From Paramecium pentaurelia (Eukaryota; Ciliophora; Oligohymenophorea; Peniculida; Parameciidae): a stretch of DNA of 64,000 nt. Position 1 is the stretch's first letter, and every line of letters begins with the position of its first letter. Of the stretch, positions 26,612 through 39,594 are shown piece by piece. The stretch covers positions 343,401-407,400 of the forward strand of contig CAJJDO010000100.1 of assembly GCA_905183005.1 (NCBI GenBank). Reading direction: 5' to 3'. Below the pieces are notes generated by a model. It saw only the letters and a list, made by a program, of their open reading frames with translations. It was not told the origin of the DNA and ran no database searches. The position numbers were made by a program, and so were the translations under genes.

Positions 26612-28730
26612 ATTGAGCAATTATATATATATTATTTATTTAAACATAAAATTGTTATTTATATTATTTAAACATAATTTTTAGATAATTTTCCTTTAAT
26701 ATTATATTTCCATTCATCAAATAAATAACCACTATAATCTTAATTATACTTATTATTAATACCAAGTCACTTTTATTCCTAAAATTAATTTCAAGTTAAT
26801 TTTATCCCTAGAATAATATTAAAATTATTGTTTTATTTAACCTCCAAATAATTTTTTAATAATCTAAATAAACTCTAAAAATACAAAATTCGACAAAAGA
26901 TTCTCAAATATATCTTTAGGACAACCATATTTTAACTAAAACTATTTTTAAATATTATATTATTTGATTTCGTAATTTTATTAATAAATTTAGGTTCAAT
27001 TAATGAATTTATGATTAAACATAGACAATTATGATAAATTCAAAATGAGAATTAAACAACAAAAAGAGATAGTTTAAAGGTATTGGCTGTAATCAATAAT
27101 CATACTAAAATATTATTCACTATTTGATATACACTTAAGTGATGTTCTTTTTTTTATTAAGGAATATATAAATTATATAATTGATTTAATATAGCTTTAA
27201 TTATTTGTTAACAAATTTTTTAATTGTGATTAGTTATTCTTGTTTATAAATATCTTCTTTAATTAGTAAATGGATTCACAATTAAAGAGTATCCTTTCCT
27301 AATTCTATGATGATCGTGAAAACTTATAAAATTTATTAATTCACTGACATGATATCAAATTCATCCTTTATCATTCATATTAATTATTATTCATGAATAT
27401 CAATATTTATAGTTTATATATAGACATATAAAGATTTAAAATCATAAGTGAATAATAAGAAAATAAAATTTAATAGAATGATTATTTTCAACTCTACTAG
27501 CTTTTTTGAAACTTTTAATGTAGAAAATTATTCCATTCATGGAGCTAATCCGTTAGAATTACATAGTCACATTTTTTTTTGGTATTTTATTATTTTTTTT
27601 CAAAAGAAGGGACACATCCAAAAGGATACTTATGATTAAATCTAATATTCTTTAATTTAGTTGGAATCATATCTTCTTCTTCTATTAATGGCTAAGTATC
27701 CCCAAAACTTTATAAAAAACTTAAAGGAGATTTTGTTATTTTTTCCATAAAAAATTTAAAAATAATTAGTTATTTTTAATTACCATGAAGTACTCTCTCT
27801 TATATAGTGGGATTAAAGATTGATATCTTAATAATGAAATGTATTTTTGTAATAAAATATTTACAATATGTAGTCTATAAAATATATGAAACTGGCTATT
27901 ATAATCAAACTACATCTGATATATATTTACTAGCCAAAATAATACTAAGTATAAAATTAAATAAATAAAATATTGAAATGGATAAAGAAGTGAGTAGGAA
28001 ATATTAAATATATAATCAATCTCCTATCTTCTAATATAATAGAAGATTTCATATACTAATTGTAAAAGTTGAGTAGCAATATTTACAATAATTATTTTGA
28101 ATTGAAAATTTGTTAATAAAACTTATAGTTTAAAAATTTAATATGAAAAATTTCTGGCAAATATTTCTATAAACCGAGCTCATTTTCTATTAATTGAAAA
28201 CATAATTTTTAAGTTATTTAATTAAACATAAACAGTTTATATTATCAACAGACATGAGTATTAATGATTGATTTCATAAGGTCATCCCATTTCAATGATG
28301 TAATTAATCTGGATGTTAAAATTTGTGGTGTAGATAATTATTCCATAAAATAAGTTCATCAGTTAACACTTAAATACTTTTTTTTCTTTTTTATATTTTA
28401 TTTTTTGAGATTTCAAGTTAAATGTGGTGATTAAAATAATGTTTTTGTGGAGGATCGTATTATTAGTCATCTCCATTAATAGGGCTAGTATCCCCATTTA
28501 AAATGAGTTGAGTAATTGGATGATATTGGATAGTTTACATAAGTGAGTTATTTAAATAGTGTTGTATTTTTAATATTAATTTAAATTACTGTTGCATGAA
28601 TAAGACATGTTCGATTAAAAATGTTAAAGATTTGAACCAAAATTATGAGAATGATATTATAATTTAAATTTAATACGCACCATAATTATTTATAGAATTA
28701 AGTGAAGTTAATTAAACAAATTATATAAAA
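26612..28730. other. Long gene-poor spacer with decayed duplicated fragments
   Basis: 2.1 kb without an intact gene, unusual for this half of the window. Two stretches, about 27480-27730 and 28290-28520, share colinear blocks. One is a variant of GTAGAxAATTATTCCATxxA (about 27528 and 28346); the other is a variant of CTATTAATGGCTAGTATCCCCA (about 27688 and 28475). Both look like remnants of one duplicated, mutated sequence. A 63-codon frame at 27448-27639 and short frames near 27261 are parts of this decay, not genes. Homopolymer runs of T are common. Confidence 0.4.
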
Positions 28731-29823
28731 TCAAAAATTTGAAAATAGTTTTTAAAAGAATTTATGTTCTAGAATTTATTTGCAATTAATTCTATGATGA
28801 TGATCTATTTAAAACATCATATTAAGAAGATCAAGAAGATCTTGATCATCTATAATTTGATGTAATTATTTTTAAGGCTAGGCTTTTGGTAAAGAATTAA
28901 ATCTGGTTTTAAATTTGGAACGTTGTTTCATGTACTAGGGTATTGGTCCAAAAATAGATTGTATAATAGCCAAATGCATTAAATCGTTATTGCCTACTTT
29001 AATAAAAACTCTTCCTATATTGAGGTTTGTTTTTTGTATATACCAGTGTATAATTCTACAATAAGGCAAGCCAGACTCCAAATGTCACTTGAGGTATCCC
29101 AGGTGTCGCATCGCATGATCACTTCAGGTGCTCTGTATTATCTAGTATTGATGACTGTACTATGATGTTCATTGGCTTAAGTGGCACCTCCCATGTCTAT
29201 TAGTTTAACTAAATTTCTTAGTCATTTAATTGATCTGGGTACTTTTGTTGATTAGCAAAAACAATGTTTTCAGGCTTTAGATCGGTATGTGTGATTCCAA
29301 GGGAATGCATAAACATTAATGAAGTAGTAACTTATTTAAAGATTGATTGGATTTCCTTTATATTGAGTGAATGTGATTGGATATAATCATGGAGATTTAT
29401 GTCAAGCTGTTTAAATTGTTGAATATGCTACCCTTTCAAGTAAAATACAATGATAGTCCTACCAAGTAAAGTAATCATAGAATTTGACAATACCCGCCTC
29501 ACCGAAGGGGTCAAGTAACTAGATTTTTCTTAAGACATCCACTTCTGTATGATCAGTTTCGCTCAAGATCTGAATATTAATCTAATAACTTTCACAGCAT
29601 ATGGGATTCCCTTTTCGTCAATCACTTCCAAAACCATTCCGAATGTGCCCGAACATAAATATTTCGTTATCACATATTTGTCAATTTTGTCTCCGATTTC
29701 ATAATGGAAATGGCATCCACTACTAGATGAACTGCCTGATGAGCTACTGCTACTTGATGAACTAGAAGAAGAAGAGCTGCTGCTACTCCCACTGCTACTA
29801 CTATCGGTAGTTGATCTAGCCAT
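28731..29823 (-). CDS. LAMMER/CLK-type dual-specificity kinase with poly-serine N-terminus
   Basis: A protein of about 320 residues with several introns (20, 25, 26 and 29 nt, among them GTTATTAGATTAATATTCAG near 29580). Residues 5-38 are almost all serine, encoded by mixed AGT/AGC/TCT/TCA codons. The kinase follows: IDKYVITKYLCSGTFGMV, IPYAVK, then GITHTDLKPENIVF, the THTDLKPEN signature of LAMMER kinases. IDMGGAT stands in place of DFG, then TRQYRAPEVIM. The C-terminal MHLAIIQSIFG corresponds to the EHLAMMERILG block. LAMMER kinases phosphorylate SR splicing factors. DMG instead of DFG retains the metal-binding Asp. The 5' part is noticeably GC-richer than neighbours. Confidence 0.88.
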
Positions 29824-29962
29824 CAATCTACTTTTTAAATTGCTTAAATCACTTTAGTTTGGAAGTATCACGACTTCTACTTCTGATTTTATAGTGCATT
29901 GTCTATGGCTCTGGTGTTTACATTCTTATTTATTTAATATTTTTATTAATGATTTAATGAAA

Positions 29963-30297
29963 TCAAACATTAAGTTTAATACTAGACATCGACTATCTGA
30001 CAGTTGAACCTGAACTTTTTACAATTAATTTAGTTACTGTATTATTTGTAGTTATAATCTCTAAAATATCTTATTTACATATCTTTTAATTTTTCAAAGC
30101 TTCTAGTTCAATTTCAGTATTCATTAATTTCTCTTAAGTCTCACTATAATCATGATTTATTTCTTGAAACCTTCTCTTCCAAACTTCAGTTTCATTGTTT
30201 ACTTCTGTAATTCTTTATGTTATTACTTCATATGAGTTTACTCAATTAAAAATTTTAATCTTTCATTCTCGTTTTCTATTAAATTAAAATTTAACAT
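29963..30297 (-). CDS. Small coiled-coil protein (about 101 aa)
   Basis: 102 codons after removal of a 29 nt intron. It is highly charged and helical throughout (NENERLKFLIEEITEV, EKLMNTEIELEALKN), so it is a short coiled coil with a Ser-rich C-terminus. It may be the 3' part of a longer gene, since coiled-coil-like sequence continues upstream in other frames toward 30350. No family assigned. Confidence 0.45.
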
Positions 30298-30359
30298 TTA
30301 CTCTTGTATTATCAATTTCCTTAAATATTTATACTTATTTCTTCTTTTCTAATTCTTAA

Positions 30360-30683
30360 ATGAGTGATTATAAATAGAGAACTTAAGGTGTTTCAATTTC
30401 ATCTCTTGATACTACTACTAATCCTACTATTATTTATTATTATGGACCACAAAATGATTAACCACAAGGAGTACATTATTATTAAGTCTAACCTCAACCT
30501 TCAAATAAAATAGATTATCCAGAATTTATTAAGTTTACAATTAATAATTCTTATTTAACACTTTGCTTGAGTAAGAATTTTATTTTCCTGTTTTATGGCA
30601 ATAGTTATATATTTCTGGTCTAGTTGATCTAGTAAATTTTGTTGTCTTCAATTAAACAACAGTTATAGTACATATTCTGCTGA
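30360..30683 (+). CDS. Putative small membrane protein
   Basis: 107 codons in one frame. The first 65 residues are hydrophilic, Tyr/Gln/Pro-rich (IIYYYGPQNDQPQG, VQPQPSNK), of the kind seen at the N-terminus of many small ciliate membrane proteins. A hydrophobic segment follows (LCLSKNFIFLFYGNSYIFLV). Competing frames downstream suggest introns or frameshift decay, so the 3' end is doubtful. Function unknown. Confidence 0.35.
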
Positions 30684-31137
30684 TGGAATAGTTACTTATT
30701 TCCTTTCTTTTAAAAATGATTCTGGTCTTATTATTTTTTAATAACTCATATATTAAAATAGTATTTCTTAAAATAATTATGAATAAAGTGGGATCTGTAT
30801 GTGTTCTTTACGTTTAAGATACTAAAATAATAGAATCCACCTGATTTTCCTTTCTTATGTAATAATCGAATAGTTTTTGTAGCTAAAACAAAAAAGTAAG
30901 ATCAAAGATAAAAGTAAAAGTAAAATATTATACCAAATAAAATAACAATCAATAATATTAAGAATAAAGAAAAAATAAATAAAAATAATAATAAAGATAG
31001 GCATTTTTAGATGAAACTACTTCGAAGAATGTAAAAGTTTAGATGATGATATAGTTAAATATATATAAAAATCATAGATTAATTAGTTATGAATTTAAGT
31101 AATACATACATGAGATAAGAAATATAATTATTTATAA
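30684..31137. other. Gene-poor A-rich spacer
   Basis: About 450 bp upstream of strumpellin. An A-rich purine tract lies at about 30880-30990. Possible continuation of the preceding small gene in another frame; nothing else supported. Confidence 0.4.
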
Positions 31138-34100
31138 ATGGATTTCTTATCACCTGATAATGCTTGTGGACAAAGTCTTTTGATTCTAGTTGCAAGAGGA
31201 AGTGCCATTTTAGCTGAAATTTAAAGACTATCAGAAAACATACCCAAGATTATTACTAGCAAAGCATAAGAATATAAAAAATATGAGAAAATATTATTTG
31301 ACTTTGAATACTTAAAAAACATTGATGTTCTTGAAGATGAGATCTAAAGAAACTAAGTATGATATAATTTAAAGTAGGAAATAAATGAATTGGATGAAAA
31401 TTTTAAGAAATCGTATTTACCATTAGTAGAAAGATTTTATAGATTATTTGAAAGCATTTATTTGTATTATTCTGATTTGATGGCGTTTATATAAGAGTTA
31501 GAGGAAGCTGTTTTTATGCAATATTCTGTTGAGACTGTATTGTAAGATCCAGAAGGAAAAAGATTATTTGCGGAATCATTTTATTTATATGGATGCATGC
31601 TTTTATTAATGGATATCTTAATTCCCGGAAAGGCTAGAGAAAAATTAATTATTTCTTATTATAGATATAAGGGAGGTTAAACAGCAATTGAGTTCATTAA
31701 TGAAGTAACAAAATTGTGTGCTGAAACTGGGTATTAAAAAAATGGGGCTCGTCCTGCCTTTTATCCTGAAGAATATATGGCTAGATTTTAATTACCAGAG
31801 AAATTGATAACAGAAGTTATTAATTCTATCAAAGATGAAGATATCTATAAATATACTAGCATTTATCCATCAGCTGATCATAGATCAATTGCTTTATCAG
31901 TATAAGGATCAATGTTGTATGTTTTATTGTTTTTTACTCCAACTATTTTAAATAATAAAAAGGTATCAAAAAATTATAAGAATTTAGGCTAAAATGAGAG
32001 AAATTGTAGACAAGCATTTTTATGATTAATGGGTGATATCATTTTATTTGGGTTACTTTGTTGATTTATCTGAATAATGGAATTCATATCCTGCAGCTAG
32101 AGAAGCAATAAAAAACACAATTAATTTCGATTATATTTAAGAATTAGGAACATTTTATCAAACAAAACTTAAAGAATAAATAAATAAAGTTTAAGAGTAC
32201 CTTTATGAAGGATAAATGACATAAGAATTTGTTTTAGATAAAATATCATCTTTAATGAATTGTGTTAGAGAAAGTAATATAGCTATTAGATGGATTTTAC
32301 TTCATTCTAATACAAGTATTTCAAAAGCAAAAGATATATTCAATAAAATTGATAAATAGGAAGTTTTGTAGTTACTTTTATAGAGTTCAAAATTTGAAAA
32401 TCGTTTATTGAAAGCAATTAAAGCAATTATTGATAATAAACAATAATATTGGGATGAAGATAAAGTAAAATGTGTTGAGAGAATGCAAGAATTAGCTGAT
32501 TATTTTAGTGGAAAAGCTTTGGGAAAAGTTAAAGCTGATGAATCTTATATGCAATGGTTTACTGAAATGGGCAATTAAATATAATCTTTAAATTATAGTG
32601 ATAGTACTCATGCTGGAAGAAAAATTTAAAGATTAATTTAAGCATTAGAAGATATTGAATAATATCCATAAATTTCAACATCTATATAAGTTAAACATTA
32701 TTTGAATGAAACCAGAAAAGATTTAACACATATGGTCAAAATTGTTCATATTAAAAGTACTCTACCTTCACATATTTCATATATTGCAGATTTCAGTTAT
32801 TCATGGTAATGTTTAAAAGGATATAAAGATTTGATGTAAGCTAAAGTTTAGAGTAATCCACATTCTGCTCTCAGTCTAAAAACTACTTTCTAGAAGTTAT
32901 CTTCTATTTTAAATACTCCTACTATTCGTATTATCTAAGCTGGAAGTCCAGATTTAAATAGTGTTACAAAATACTATTCTGGAGAACTAGTCAAATTTGT
33001 TAAGGAAGTTCTTTAAATTATACCTATTTAAGTTTTCGAAGTACTTTAAGATATTATTACATTAATTACATCTGTATTAAAACCACTTCCTTCAAGGATT
33101 AATAAAATAGAATTGAAAGATTATGCTTAATATGAAGATAGAACTCAAATTGCTAAATTAACTAATTCAATTTCTGTCTTTACAGAATCTATTTTAACAG
33201 TTGATCCATATTTGTTAGGATCCATAGAAGTAAATCCTAGAGAAATGCTTGATTAAGGTATTAGAAAAGAATTAATGGCTTTAATTCATAAGATTCTTGA
33301 TTCTTAATTAATATTCCCAAAAAAAGATGTTTCAGATTTCCAAACAAAATTATCAAAATTAGGTGAGGAAATAAATGGTTTCAAATTAGCCATGGAACAA
33401 ATTCAAGATTTTGTTAATGCATAAGGATTAAAAATGTTTACTGAAGAGTTTAATAGATTGATAGAATGTTATACTTCTATGGAACTTAAAGGTTTAATAA
33501 CTGGAAATAAAGAATATGAAGAATTAAGTTATGATGAAGATATTCCAATGCCAGATGAAAAAAGTAAATAATATGGTGCTATTAATTTTATTGGAAGATT
33601 ATTAAATTAAATCATATTAATTACAAATCCTAAAGAAATAGTATTTGTAGAATCAACTTTAGGTTTTTATGATAGTAATGGAAGAGATGTATTGAATTTA
33701 AAAACTATTGGATTAATATTAAAATGTATAGGTGTTAGTGGATTAAATGGAATTGATTTACTTATTAGTTAACATTTATCAAAAACAGTTAAAGATATTG
33801 TAAAAATATTAAAGACTGAATTAAATCAAGAAAATAGAAATATTATTGATACTTTAATTAAACAAGTTAGATTATTTACAAATTATGATGAAAACTATGA
33901 TAAGGTTTATAAATAATTGACAAAATAATTTAGACCTCTTATTTCTAAAATACTCTATCCTCTCTAATAGATTGGATAATTTATAAATTTAAGAAAACTT
34001 ATTTGTTTGGTTTTATAAATGAAAGCGAAAGTAGGTTCAACCAAATTATTCTTATGTTTAGAAACCTTAAATAATACTATAATTAATGATTTTATAAATA

Positions 34101-34713
34101 GATAATACGATTCCACTATGGAATCAGATATAAAAACTTAAATGGAAAATAATTTACTCTTTGATCTAACAAAATTATTTAATTATGTTGGATTATCTGA
34201 TCCAATTAGAAAAATATATGCTTTATGTGAAATGCCTGAGTATTAATTTATATAATATTTTTTAGACATACTCCATTAATTTTAGCTTTAGTGATTTTGC
34301 ATTAATTGCCATTAATGGATTTTGATTAAAAATTAAATTGTCTTGTGAAGAAAGCAAAAGATAACTAATTATAATATGAACCAAATTGTTTATTAATGGG
34401 AATCGTTGGATTTTTAAATCAGTTTAATTAATTACATTCATCTCTATTTGTTTCATATTTAGGGTAGAGATTATAATAAAATATATAGATTTTACATAAA
34501 ATCAACTATCTTCTTTATGTTGCAATCTAAAGAATTATAAAAATAACCAGAAATTCTTGGAGATTTCTTTATGTTGCTTACAGTAATTGAAGAGATTTTC
34601 AGAATCAGAGAAGAAAACTATGAAGTAAATATTTTAATTTAAATTAGAATTTTAAATAATTAATTCCTTTTGGATTATTTAACTATTTGAAGAGAGAGAT
34701 GATAAAATGGTGA
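31138..34713 (+). CDS. WASHC5: Strumpellin, WASH complex subunit 5
   Basis: A 1158-residue protein after removal of four introns (25 nt near 31962, 26 nt near 34240, 25 nt near 34462, 23 nt near 34625); the length is essentially that of animal strumpellin. The N-terminus MDFLSPDNACGQSLLILVAR and blocks such as LYGCMLLLMDI, ISYYRYKGG, AKMREIVDKHF and CVRESNIAIRWILLHS follow the family along its full length. The C-terminus keeps the GFYIKSTIFFMLQSKE region. Strumpellin is a core scaffold of the WASH complex, which activates Arp2/3 on endosomes to drive retrieval and recycling. It is followed by a Rab and a sortilin receptor on the same strand. Confidence 0.96.
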
Positions 34714-34814
34714 AAGAACAGTATTAAAACAACATAAATATTAAAATAAGGAATATTATTAATTATAATTGTATTATTTTTTAAAAATTAAATTTTCTGA
34801 ATAAACCTAAAGAA

Positions 34815-35590
34815 ATGCAAAATAAAGAAAGCACTGAATAGTATAATTATTTACTAATATTAGTGATCACTTATTTAAACTATTACTTATTGGTACTAGT
34901 GGAGTTGGAAAATCTTGCATGTTGATGAGATATGTCGATAATAATTTTACTAATAATTTTTATAACACAATAGGAGTAGATTTTGTAATTTATTATTTTA
35001 ACAAGTAGAAAATCAAATCAATATTCTTAGAGAATAAAAATATAAAGTTATAGATTGTAAAAATATATTTCATATTCTTAGTGGGATACAGCAGGTTAAG
35101 ACAGATTCAGAACAATCACATGTAGTTATTATCGGTAAAGAATATGTTGAAAATAGTGGAGCACATGGAATAATTATTGTTTATGATATAACAGATAGAG
35201 AATCATTTGACTCTGTAAAAATGTGGATGTCTGAAATTGATAAGTATACTTATTAAATTAACATAGGTATGCTTAAGAAGATGTGATAAGAATGCTAGTT
35301 GGAAACAAGTGTGATGTAGAAGACAAAAGGGCTGTATCATATGAAGAAGGTGAAGCTTTAGGTACATTATATTATTAATTTAAGCTAAACAATTGAAATT
35401 ACAATTTATAGAAACATCTGCTAAATTGTCAACCAATATTGAATAATCCTTTTTGACAATTGCAAAAAATGTTCTAGAAAAAAGTTAAAATTCTATAAAA
35501 GCAGAATCAGGCTAAAATATGAAAATAGGATAGATTACATCAACTTAGGTAATTGGAAATACAAATAAAAAAAGTTCACAATGTTGTTGA
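34815..35590 (+). CDS. Rab-family small GTPase
   Basis: A 212-residue protein interrupted by six introns of 21-25 nt; span minus introns is exactly 213 codons. Motifs are the P-loop GTSGVGKSC, switch [22 protein letters not shown], the G4 box GNKCDVED and G5 ETSAK. The C-terminus SSQCC is a di-cysteine prenylation signal. G4 has Cys inside NKCD, as in several Rab1/8-like proteins. It lies between strumpellin and a sortilin receptor; a shared endosomal role is suggestive only. Confidence 0.9.
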
Positions 35591-35618
35591 ATTATAATTA
35601 TTAAAATTAAACACGATT

Positions 35619-37731
35619 ATGTTTGAAATTCGTTTATTACCTTTTTTACTTGTCTTCACTTGGGCAATAATTGTAGAAAGACCTATTACATAAATATCAT
35701 GGTGTGGAGCTTCTATTATATATACTAGAGAAGATGAAACCATACCTTAATTTTAAGGTTTGGAAGAAGAAAAGACAATATTTTTTATTACAGAAGCTCA
35801 CCATGTATATTAAAGTAATGGAACTGTTTGGAATTAAATTGAGGGTTTATTTGAAGATATTTAGATTTCTCCTGCAGATTCACGTGTCATATTTTTATTT
35901 GGTCAAAATGGTTAGAAAAGCTATAGAACAAATGATTGTGGTGAAAATTTTGAAGAAATTGATACTGATGGATTTTATGGATTTAGATTAAATAAAATGA
36001 GTTGGAAATGGATGCTAGCATTTAAAAAATAATAATGTGATAATTTTGATATGGATTGTAAAGAACCATATAATAATTAATTGTTTTATTCTGAAGATGG
36101 AGCAAAGACTTGGTTACCATCATTTAAGAATTGTAGAGAAGCAGCATGGGATAAAATCATAGAAGACATTACAGTTCCAGATGAAAGATCTATTGTATTA
36201 TTTTCATATGAAAATCAAACATAATTGATCTACTCTGATGATTTTGCTAATTATCATACTTTAATGATTGGTGCTTAAGGTTACTATTAAACTTCTAAAT
36301 ATCTTTTTGTTTTAACCTCTTCAAGTAATGGAGGATATGAATTACATTATGGACATTCTAAATTAGAAGAATTTTAAGAGAAATTAGTAGAGTTGCCATT
36401 ATAAATTTTAAAAGAGTATTCTTATACTGTCTTAGATACTGAAAATGGTAGAATATACTTATCTGTTTCCCATTATTAATAAGAATAATCAATAACTAAT
36501 GTTTATATTAGTAATTAAATAGGATAAGATTTTTAAATTGTATTAACAAATAATGTTAGATCAACTTAAGATGGAAATTGTGATTTTGAAAAACTTTTAG
36601 GTTTAACTTCAACTTATGTTGCTAATACATATGATTAAAGAGATTAAGAAGATAAATCAACAGTAATAAGTTTTAATGGAGGAAAGAAATGGGAATCAAT
36701 TAAGGCTCCTAAATATGATTCAGAAGGGAACATTATTGAATGTGGAGGAGAATGTTCTTTGCATTTTGTTGGAAGAACTGAATCATATAGATAAACTATT
36801 TATACAGTAGATTAAGCACCAGGAATTGTTTTAGGTGTTGGAAATGTTGGATTATTTATAACATAAGAATAAAATACATATATGTCAGCAGATGGTGGAT
36901 AGAATTGGATTGAAGTAAGAAAAGGATCTCATGTCTTTGAAATATCAGATTTTGGAGGAGTTATTGTTATGGCAAAAGATTATGAACCCACTAATGAAAT
37001 TATTTATTCTATTGATTATGGGAAGACATGGAAAACAAAAATCATTTATGATGATTTATTCATGGCATAAAATTTAGTTACTGAAGCATCTGGAACAGTT
37101 AGATATTTTCTTATCTATGGTAAAACAGATAAAGGGGAAGGCATAATTTTAAAATTAGATTTTAGTGATATATTTTCAAGAGAATGTAAATCAAATTTAG
37201 ATTATGATATTTGGAATTCTAAATGTATTGATGGATCTTAAACGAAATACTATAGGAAAAAAGAAAATTCAGAATGTTTTAATCCAAAATAGATGATAAC
37301 CAAAAAAATAATAGAACCTTGTCCTTGTAAAAGAGAAGATTGGATATGTGCCTAAGGCTATACTAGTTAATTAGAAGGTGGAGATTGTTTACCTATTGTA
37401 AATATTTCTGATTATTGTGAACCAGGAAAAACATTTTTCAAAACATAAGGATACATAAAATTAACATAATGTGTAGGAGGGTAAATTATTATATAATTAA
37501 AAAAGTTTAGATTTAGGACCTATTGAAACTTAATGTCCAATATCTTTTAATTGGAATGACATCCTTTTATATTTAATAATAATTGCATTTTTGGTTTTTG
37601 TGATTTTAATAGGTTATGTAATATTAAAAAGAGTATTGACATCTGGTTAAAAAGATTAAAATATAAATATCAATAAATATAATTAAATGGAGTTTTAGGA
37701 AGAGGATGATGATGAAGATTAATAATTATGA
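35619..37731 (+). CDS. VPS10-domain sortilin-type sorting receptor
   Basis: A 695-residue protein with one 25 nt intron near 37480. Signal peptide at the start (RLLPFLLVFTWAIIV). The luminal part is a ten-bladed VPS10 propeller with Asp-box-like repeats: SEDGAKTWLPS, SFNGGKKWESI, SADGGQNWIEV and SIDYGKTWKTK. A Cys-rich 10CC-type module follows (ECKSNLDYDIWNSKC ... CPCKREDWICA...GGDC). A transmembrane helix lies near residues 638-660 (LYLIIIAFLVFVILIGYVIL). The short tail ends in an acidic cluster (EFQEEDDDEDQQL), a likely adaptor or retromer signal. Such receptors carry hydrolases and secretory-granule cargo between Golgi and endosomes. Confidence 0.94.
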
Positions 37732-37769
37732 GTTTATATGTTATTATCTTAGATATATATTGATAAATG

Positions 37770-39217
37770 TCAATTTAAAATACGAGCTTTATCAAAATTA
37801 TTTCTTAAACAAAGAACAGGATAAAGTTCAATATCATCTTTATCAAAGTATTAAAAAGAAATATTATATTTAAGATATTACTAAGTAGTGCAATTTTTTA
37901 TGCTTACGAATTGGTCGTTGTAAAGCAATTCTAATTTTTGGCCAATAACGAAACCAAAATTTTTTTTTTTCCCGTTCTCCTCTTTATTGTCATCAATATA
38001 TACTATGCCATTTGCACAAAATAAATAAGATTAATGATTAAATTTTGAAAAATCCTTTGGATTAAAAATATTTTATCTTTATGTAATTCCAACAGAGACA
38101 TTAAAATCTGAGATATAAAGAAATTCAATTTCAATAGGTTTATTTTTTGAATTTTTAATAGCAATAAATCTGTCAAATTTTTTATTTTCATTTAAATTTA
38201 ATTGCACAATTTTACCATTATTAATAACATCTATATCCTTATGTTTTAAATATTTAGAAAATTTAATTTATTATTACAATTAAGATAATAAATTAACTTA
38301 TTATGAAAGTTCTTCACAGAATGTATATAAACCTTTAATTTACCTTTACTAATCTGAGATAATTTATTTAAGAGTTTTAAAACATTTTGAAATTGTATGA
38401 TCCTTTAAATCTTTCCTTTATATCTATTATTAACAATTCTCACATTCAATTTCTACTAATAAGCATGTTTACTTGTGTTATATCATTAAAATTCTTTTAA
38501 GTTGTTCTTAACATCCTGAACATTTGATAATAACTTAAGGACATTCATTTTTATCATGTAATTCTAGATCTTTTAACTTTATATCAGATAAACATAATTA
38601 ACATTTATACTATAAAAGATAATAAATATTATTGTTACAATATTTTCTGGACATGTATCTATATGATTTTTCATAATTAGAATTGGAACTTCAGATGAGC
38701 ATTTACCACATTGAACTTTTCTTTATAAACATTCATTTAATTCATGTTGTTCTAGTTGTTTTCTTAATATCTCCTATGAACACCATTTACATTATAAAAG
38801 TTTAAAAGGACAAATATTATCATGTTGATTCTTATCTTTTAAAAGAATATCCAAATTGCATCCTTCATATTCACATTTTACTTATTTGAATTGACATGAT
38901 TTAATGTGAAAGAAGTACTCAGAATATTTCAAAATTCCTAGACATCCATTTTATTTATAACAACAATAAACATCAAGATCATTAAGCATATTCTTTAAAA
39001 TACGTTAACCTTATTTTTCTTTAAGTTTATTGCAAACAGGACAACTTCGTGCTGATTGGTTCTAACTCCAAGTTGTTAAACAGGTTTAACAAAAATGATT
39101 TTCACAACTTTCACAACACATTGGATCAATGAATATTTCCAAACAAATCATACATTTGCAAAGCTCTTCGATTTATGGACTTCTGTTAACTAACTAATCA
39201 AATCTTAATACTTACAT
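37770..39217 (-). CDS. RING plus TRAF-type zinc-finger protein with SPRY-like C-terminus
   Basis: A 472-residue protein with one 29 nt intron near 38620. A RING finger is at about residues 20-62: CKCMICLEIFIDPMCCESC, then ENHFCQTC and SCPVC. It is followed by a run of TRAF-type Cys/His fingers (CKWCSQEIL, CGKCSSEVPILIMKNHIDTC, CSGCQEQLKR). The C-terminal 150 residues lack cysteines and contain CANGIVYIDD and DIELYPVLCLRNN, which resemble the end of a SPRY/B30.2 domain; that call is tentative. The architecture fits an E3 ubiquitin ligase. It starts 29 bp from the divergent COMM-domain gene. Confidence 0.82.
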
Positions 39218-39246
39218 AATATTAATTATAATTAATTACAATATTT

Positions 39247-39509
39247 ATGAGCGTATAAGAATTCATTGCCAATAAGAAGATGTTAGATGTGGAATGGAGA
39301 TTTTCAAGTTTATTCATTATATTATTGTAGTTGCTACTGCAAACAGTTCTAAAGAAAACTATAGTGATTGTTTCTTATAGCTCAAAATCAAAACAATTGA
39401 TAAAAACATGATTGAAGAAACTACTCATTTTGAATTAACATTAGCATAATTTAATGAATTGTTTACTGAAATTGAGAAGGTAAAGAATCTAATGAGTTTA
39501 ATTAAATGA
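39247..39509 (+). CDS. COMM-domain protein
   Basis: A 79-residue protein with one 23 nt intron. Almost the whole protein is a COMM domain: MLDVEWRFSIVA at the N-terminus (the DxxWxF strand), a short loop, a central CFLQLKIKTI strand, then HFELTLAQFNELFTEIEKV, the diagnostic F-E-L-T-x-x-Q-F helix. COMMD proteins form a ring in the CCC complex, which cooperates with WASH and retriever in endosomal recycling. It lacks the N-terminal helical domain, so it resembles the short COMMD6/7 type. Length is small but the domain is complete. Confidence 0.85.
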
Positions 39510-39594
39510 AAAATATATTATTTATAGAATCCAATAATATTAAATGCATAATATAAATATAATTAATAACAAAAATTCCAAAAGAACATCTCAG

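Noticed and set aside
29563..29826. Start of the LAMMER kinase at 29826
   Set aside because: The codon there is TTG, not ATG; the ATG is at 29821-29823.
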